Shown here: piece by piece, positions 6,412-8,979 of the stretch
Position numbering within the stretch: the first letter of the stretch is position 1
Layout: every line of letters starts with the position of its first letter
Source of the DNA: an uncultured Eubacteriales bacterium
GTDB taxonomy: Bacteria > Bacillota > Clostridia > Christensenellales > Christensenellaceae
Direction of reading: 5' to 3'
Assembly: GCA_900554725.1 (NCBI GenBank)
Contig: USII01000033.1
Coordinates: 1-8,979, forward strand
Length of the DNA: 8,979 nucleotides
The notes under the pieces: generated by a model
Told to the model about the DNA's origin: nothing
The model's database searches: none
What the model saw: only the letters and a program-made list of their open reading frames with translations
Translations under genes and position numbers: made by a program

Positions 6412-6487
6412 TTTTCGTTCTCCGCATTTTCAAGGCCACTTTGGCCCTTTCGCCCCACTCCGCGGCAAAAAGGCGCCTTGTTCTATT

Positions 6488-6514
6488 AAAAAAAGAGGGG
6501 CGAACCCTCTTTTT
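6488..6514 (-). terminator. Terminator of infC-rpmI-rplT
   Basis: AAAAAGAGGG (6514-6505), loop TTCGC, CCCTCTTTTT (6499-6490), then two more T. The 10-bp stem starts immediately after the rplT stop codon and is a textbook intrinsic terminator. Confidence 0.93.
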
Positions 6515-6515
6515 A

Positions 6516-6872
6516 TTAAGCCAGTTTGCTCTTGGCGGCTTCTGCCAGTTTTGCAAAAGCGGCCGCATCGTTTACTGCAAGCTCTGCCAGCATTTTGCGG
6601 TTTACCTCGATGCCCGCCAGCTTCAGGCCGTTAATCATCTTGGAATAGCTCAGGCCATTCATGCGTGCTGCAGCATTGATTCTGGTAATCCAAAGGGAGC
6701 GATAATCGCGCTTCTTCTGTTTTCTGCCCCGATATGCATACCAGTTGGATTTCATCACTGCCTGCTTTGCAGTACGATATTGTCTGTGTCTTGCGCCATA
6801 GTAACCTTTTGCCAGCTTAAAAACTTTTCTGCGCTTTTTATGGCCATTTACGGCTCTTTTAATCCTTGCCAT
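6516..6872 (-). CDS. rplT: 50S ribosomal protein L20 (bL20)
   Basis: 118 residues, standard length. L20 binds 23S rRNA early in 50S assembly. It shows the long basic N-terminal extension and helices typical of the family ([26 protein letters not shown], split here as ARIKRAV and [16 protein letters not shown]), then [14 protein letters not shown] and the C-terminal domain [12 protein letters not shown]. The ATG at 6872 has a perfect AGGAGG 8 nt upstream, and lies 34 nt after the rpmI stop. L20 is also the likely feedback repressor that acts on the leader upstream of infC, as known in Firmicutes. Confidence 0.98.
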   Translation of the reverse strand: MARIKRAVNGHKKRRKVFKLAKGYYGARHRQYRTAKQAVMKSNWYAYRGRKQKKRDYRSLWITRINAAARMNGLSYSKMINGLKLAGIEVNRKMLAELAVNDAAAFAKLAEAAKSKLA

Positions 6873-6906
6873 TGTAACTTCCTCCTAAATACAGTTTTTT
6901 TCAGCC

Positions 6907-7104
6907 TTAACTATAGGGCAAGAGCTCCTTCATATTCTTCTCTGCAGTCTCTCCCATATAGACGCCCTTTCTCAGGCTTCTCTTCCGCTTCGTTGTTTTC
7001 CCATTCAGAAGGTGGCGCTTATTTGTCTGGCTTCTTTTAATCCGGCCGCTTTTTGTGACATTAAAACGCTTTGCGGCTCCTCTGTGAGTTTTGATTTTCG
7101 GCAT
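6907..7104 (-). CDS. rpmI: 50S ribosomal protein L35 (bL35)
   Basis: 65 residues, the normal size for L35. The start [13 protein letters not shown] and the central [11 protein letters not shown] are hallmarks of the family, and over a third of the residues are Lys or Arg, fitting an rRNA-bound protein. The ATG at 7104 has AGGAGG 8 nt upstream. It is the middle gene of infC-rpmI-rplT, 21 nt after infC and 34 nt before rplT. Nothing unusual is seen. Confidence 0.97.
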   Translation of the reverse strand: MPKIKTHRGAAKRFNVTKSGRIKRSQTNKRHLLNGKTTKRKRSLRKGVYMGETAEKNMKELLPYS

Positions 7105-7125
7105 CGGAATGCCCTCCTCTCTCGG

Positions 7126-7635
7126 TTAATTCTTTGGTGCGAGTATCATGAACATGCTGCGGCCTTCCATTTTTGCCGGCTTTTCCACAGCGACTTTATC
7201 GCCAAGCATCTGCAAAAATGCATTCATGACGGCCAGCCCATTTTCCGTATGGCTAAGCTGCCTGCCTCGGAACCGTATGGATACTTTCACCTTATCTCCT
7301 CCCGCAAGGAACTTGGAAACATTTTTCGCCTTGACTTCCATATCGTGAGTGTCAATCGTGGCCGAAAGCCTCATTTCCTTGAGGGTTGTGGTCTTCTGAT
7401 TCTTTTTTGCTTCCTTTTGCTTCTTTCCCTGCTCAAAGCGATATTTGCCATAATCCATAATCTTACATACAGGCGGCACCGCTTTGGGAGAGATATTGAC
7501 CAGGTCCAGCCCGGCGTCATCCGCCAGCCTACGGGCGGAAACGATATCCATGATGCCCAGCTGATCGCCCTGTTCCCCGATCACCCGCACTTCGCGATCG
7601 CGAATTTGCTCATTGATAAGTAGATCGTTAGCTAT
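7126..7635 (-). CDS. infC: Translation initiation factor IF-3, apparent ATA start
   Basis: 169 residues from 7635. IF3 binds the 30S subunit, keeps 50S away and checks the start codon-anticodon pair. The N-domain (LLINEQIRDREVRVIGEQGDQLGIM) and the linker signature KIMDYGKYRFEQGKK are clear, and the C-domain runs to MFMILAPKN. The first standard start in frame, GTG at 7590, would delete the conserved NDLLINEQIRDRE segment. Between the upstream in-frame TGA and that GTG there is no ATG, GTG, TTG or CTG. ATA at 7635-7633 lies 7 nt after a perfect AAGGAGG (7649-7643), and is therefore the best start. Rare starts (AUU, AUC, AUA) are a known feature of infC that allows IF3 to repress its own synthesis. 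First gene of infC-rpmI-rplT. Confidence 0.95.
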   Translation of the reverse strand: MANDLLINEQIRDREVRVIGEQGDQLGIMDIVSARRLADDAGLDLVNISPKAVPPVCKIMDYGKYRFEQGKKQKEAKKNQKTTTLKEMRLSATIDTHDMEVKAKNVSKFLAGGDKVKVSIRFRGRQLSHTENGLAVMNAFLQMLGDKVAVEKPAKMEGRSMFMILAPKN

Positions 7636-7673
7636 GAAAGACCCTCCTTCCTCTGCGCCTCAAGCGCCTTTAT

Positions 7674-7705
7674 AAAAAAACTGCGGGCAGAAATTCTACC
7701 CGCAG
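7674..7705 (-). terminator. Leader terminator (attenuator) upstream of infC
   Basis: CTGCGGG (7705-7699) pairs with CCCGCAG (7687-7681). A U-G pair and a 3-bp inner helix extend the stem to 11 bp with an AUU loop, followed by seven T (7680-7674). It lies about 40 nt before the infC start, inside the leader, so it must be regulated. Confidence 0.92.
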
Positions 7706-7776
7706 CAAAATAATTTCAGAAGTAACCGTGCCTGGCTCCAGCCGGCAGGTGAGAAACGGGCAGTTTCTGCTTAACA
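7674..7776 (-). promoter_or_regulatory. L20-type attenuator leader of infC-rpmI-rplT
   Basis: About 100 nt lie between the inferred transcription start and the terminator U-tract. The leader segment AGAAACTGCCCG (7768-7757) can pair with CGGGTAG..TTTCT of the terminator hairpin (7702-7689), giving 12 pairs with a 2-nt bulge; this excludes the terminator. Between them a separate hairpin (7747-7729, TGCC-GGC / GCC-A-GGCA) can form. Position and logic match the L20 leader described in Bacillus, in which L20 binding favours termination. Assignment to that family is by context; I could not run a covariance model. Confidence 0.75.
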
Positions 7777-7782
7777 AAAGTA

Positions 7783-7811
7783 ATTCTACCATGTTCCCCC
7801 GCCGCTGTCAA
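7783..7811 (-). promoter_or_regulatory. Strong sigma-A promoter of infC-rpmI-rplT
   Basis: A perfect TTGACA (7811-7806), exact 17-bp spacer and TAGAAT (7788-7783) with a TGG extension: the best promoter in the window, as expected for ribosomal protein genes. The -35 starts 5 bp after the stop codon of the upstream gene. Confidence 0.92.
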
Positions 7812-7816
7812 GCAAT

Positions 7817-8215
7817 TTACTGGAGCTTTTTCCCACACTTTGAGCAAAAAGTATCCTCTGTGCGGCACTCCTTACCGCAATCTGGGCAGATGACAACTCC
7901 GCGAATCTGAGCTGCCCGGCCAAGATACTGATGTATGCTCTCAAAGCGCTCTTCAATCCCCTTGATTTCGGCTTCAAAAGCGCTTTTTAGAATGCTTTGC
8001 TCTGCAGACTGATAGACCTTAACGCCTATGCTGCGATACAAATCATCAATCTCGTCGTTGAGCGCGTTTATCTTGCTCTTGATCTTGATGGATTCGATCT
8101 GCTCGGAAACTGTTTTATCTACGGTTTCCGCCATCTCTTTCACTTTATCCATAAACTTGCTGGCATTTGGCGTATCCGGCCCATTCTGAGCCTGTTTGTT
8201 CTCCTGATCTGCCAT
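7817..8215 (-). CDS. Small coiled-coil protein with C-terminal zinc ribbon
   Basis: 132 residues, function unknown. The N-terminus (about 1-25) is polar and likely disordered. Residues about 25-100 are rich in Lys, Glu, Ile and Leu with heptad-like spacing (VKEMAETVDKTVSEQIES, KINALNDEIDDLYRSIG), suggesting a helical coiled coil. The C-terminus carries CPDCGKEC...FCSKCGKKL, a zinc ribbon with Cys110, Cys113, Cys124 and Cys127; its CxxC-x10-CxxC layout is like that of many Firmicute zinc-ribbon proteins. There is no signal peptide or membrane segment. The ATG at 8215 has AGGAGG 6 nt before it; this site overlaps the TAG stop of the phosphomannomutase gene, so translation is probably coupled. 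The frame extends 10 codons further up, into that gene, without a good ribosome site. No terminator follows before the infC promoter. Confidence 0.85.
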   Translation of the reverse strand: MADQENKQAQNGPDTPNASKFMDKVKEMAETVDKTVSEQIESIKIKSKINALNDEIDDLYRSIGVKVYQSAEQSILKSAFEAEIKGIEERFESIHQYLGRAAQIRGVVICPDCGKECRTEDTFCSKCGKKLQ

Positions 8216-8225
8216 ATTCTTCCTC

Positions 8226-8979
8226 CTAGTTAAGGTAAGCTTCAATGGGCGAGAGATCCAGCTGATCGTAGGAGCGGATGAGCTGATAGAGCTCCTGTAC
8301 TATCTTTTTCAGGCCGCCCTCTTCATCACTCTCAGCATTGATGGGGATGATAGGATCATGCAAGGACATCCGAACCAAAAACCATCCGTTGCCATCCTGC
8401 TTGCCCAAAGAAACACGAACTCCCTCATGGTTATCTTCTGCCGGGATCAGCTTAGAATCTTCCGCTGCTTTCTGCTTCAATTCCTCAATCAGCTTTGTGC
8501 CATAGGCCTTGAAATCCTCTGCCTTAATGGACAGACGAAACTCCACTGCCTCCTTGGGCTCTTCCAGATCCGCAATCAGATCGAAAACATTCTCTCCCTT
8601 TGCGGCCATTTGGGCCATTTTTATGATAATCTTGGTCACAAGGTACGCGCCGTCGTCCAGGAAGTAGTTCTCTTTTAGCGCCGCATGGCCAGATGTCTCA
8701 ATACCAATCTGGGTATCCTGCCCCTCTTTATTTAAGCGGATGCTCTCGTTGATGACATTTTTATAGCCCCTCTTAAAGCGATGATGCACACCGCCATGCT
8801 TTTTGATAAACTTCGCCAGACCGCTGGATGTTGTAGAATCCGTCACAATTGTGGTGCCCGGGTGCTCTTCCAGAAGAATTGCGCTGATTAGGGCAATCAG
8901 GCGGTTTCTATTGATGATTCTGCCCTCGGAATCCACTGCTCCTGCGCGGTCTACATCCGTATCAAAGATGATACCAAGA
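8226..8979 (-). CDS. Phosphomannomutase/phosphoglucomutase, C-terminal 250 residues (cut by the window edge)
   Basis: Open to the right edge; 250 residues and the stop are present, about half of a typical alpha-D-phosphohexomutase. These enzymes interconvert hexose 1- and 6-phosphates for nucleotide-sugar and cell-envelope synthesis. The metal-binding loop DTDVDR is at fragment residues 6-11, followed by DSEGRIINRNRLIALI. The sugar-binding loop is ETSGH (94-98), followed by KENYFLDDGAY. The phosphate-binding C-terminal domain carries VRMSLHDPIIPINAES, a variant found in one PMM/PGM branch in place of the common RPSGTEP. The N-terminal half with the catalytic phosphoserine is outside the window. 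The TAG stop is part of the ribosome site of the next gene. The family is sure, but mannose versus glucose preference cannot be told, so no symbol is given. Confidence 0.92.
   Translation of the reverse strand, partial: LGIIFDTDVDRAGAVDSEGRIINRNRLIALISAILLEEHPGTTIVTDSTTSSGLAKFIKKHGGVHHRFKRGYKNVINESIRLNKEGQDTQIGIETSGHAALKENYFLDDGAYLVTKIIIKMAQMAAKGENVFDLIADLEEPKEAVEFRLSIKAEDFKAYGTKLIEELKQKAAEDSKLIPAEDNHEGVRVSLGKQDGNGWFLVRMSLHDPIIPINAESDEEGGLKKIVQELYQLIRSYDQLDLSPIEAYLN

Noticed and set aside
6470..6479. AAGGCGCCTT palindrome followed by T residues as a second terminator after rplT
   Set aside because: The palindrome has no loop; opening one leaves only about three pairs. The real terminator is 10 bases upstream.

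Overview
The window looks like a core-genome segment of a Firmicute, most likely a Clostridia-class bacterium. The reasons are the infC-rpmI-rplT / rRNA methyltransferase / pheS-pheT order, a canonical T-box in front of pheS, strong AGGAGG ribosome binding sites and sigma-A type promoters. Base composition appears roughly balanced by eye. The species cannot be told. All ten genes I can support read on the minus strand, so the biological order runs from high to low coordinates. Two genes are cut by the window edges.

Region by region in reading order. (1) 8979-7817: the 3' part of a phosphomannomutase/phosphoglucomutase gene, followed by a small coiled-coil protein with a C-terminal zinc ribbon; the two are tightly coupled. 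(2) 7811-6488: a strong promoter, a leader with an internal terminator and a competing helix (an L20-type attenuator), then infC, rpmI and rplT, closed by an intrinsic terminator. infC appears to start at a rare ATA codon. (3) 6411-5635: an isolated SpoU-family 23S rRNA 2'-O-methyltransferase resembling YsgA/RlmP of Bacillus. (4) 5596-1805: promoter, T-box leader with a UUC (Phe) specifier, pheS and pheT, closed by a long perfect hairpin that contains the pheT stop codon. (5) 1804-1589: a non-coding gap with three further inverted repeats, then a promoter. (6) 1582-1041: a Pro/Gly/Tyr-rich DUF4190-type membrane protein with its own terminator. (7) 1027-1: an extended -10 promoter driving a Gph-like HAD phosphatase and the start of a HlyD-like membrane adaptor protein.

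Most of the window is translation machinery. Initiation factor IF3, two 50S proteins, an rRNA methylase and both PheRS subunits lie together, and two RNA-based feedback devices control them: ribosomal protein L20 (probably) and uncharged tRNA-Phe. The IF3 start codon adds a possible third feedback. I see no mobile element, CRISPR array, tRNA or rRNA gene and no convincing plus-strand gene. I do not see a new multi-gene system. The most interesting content is regulatory: the ATA start, the leader switch, and the unexplained inverted-repeat cluster after pheT.
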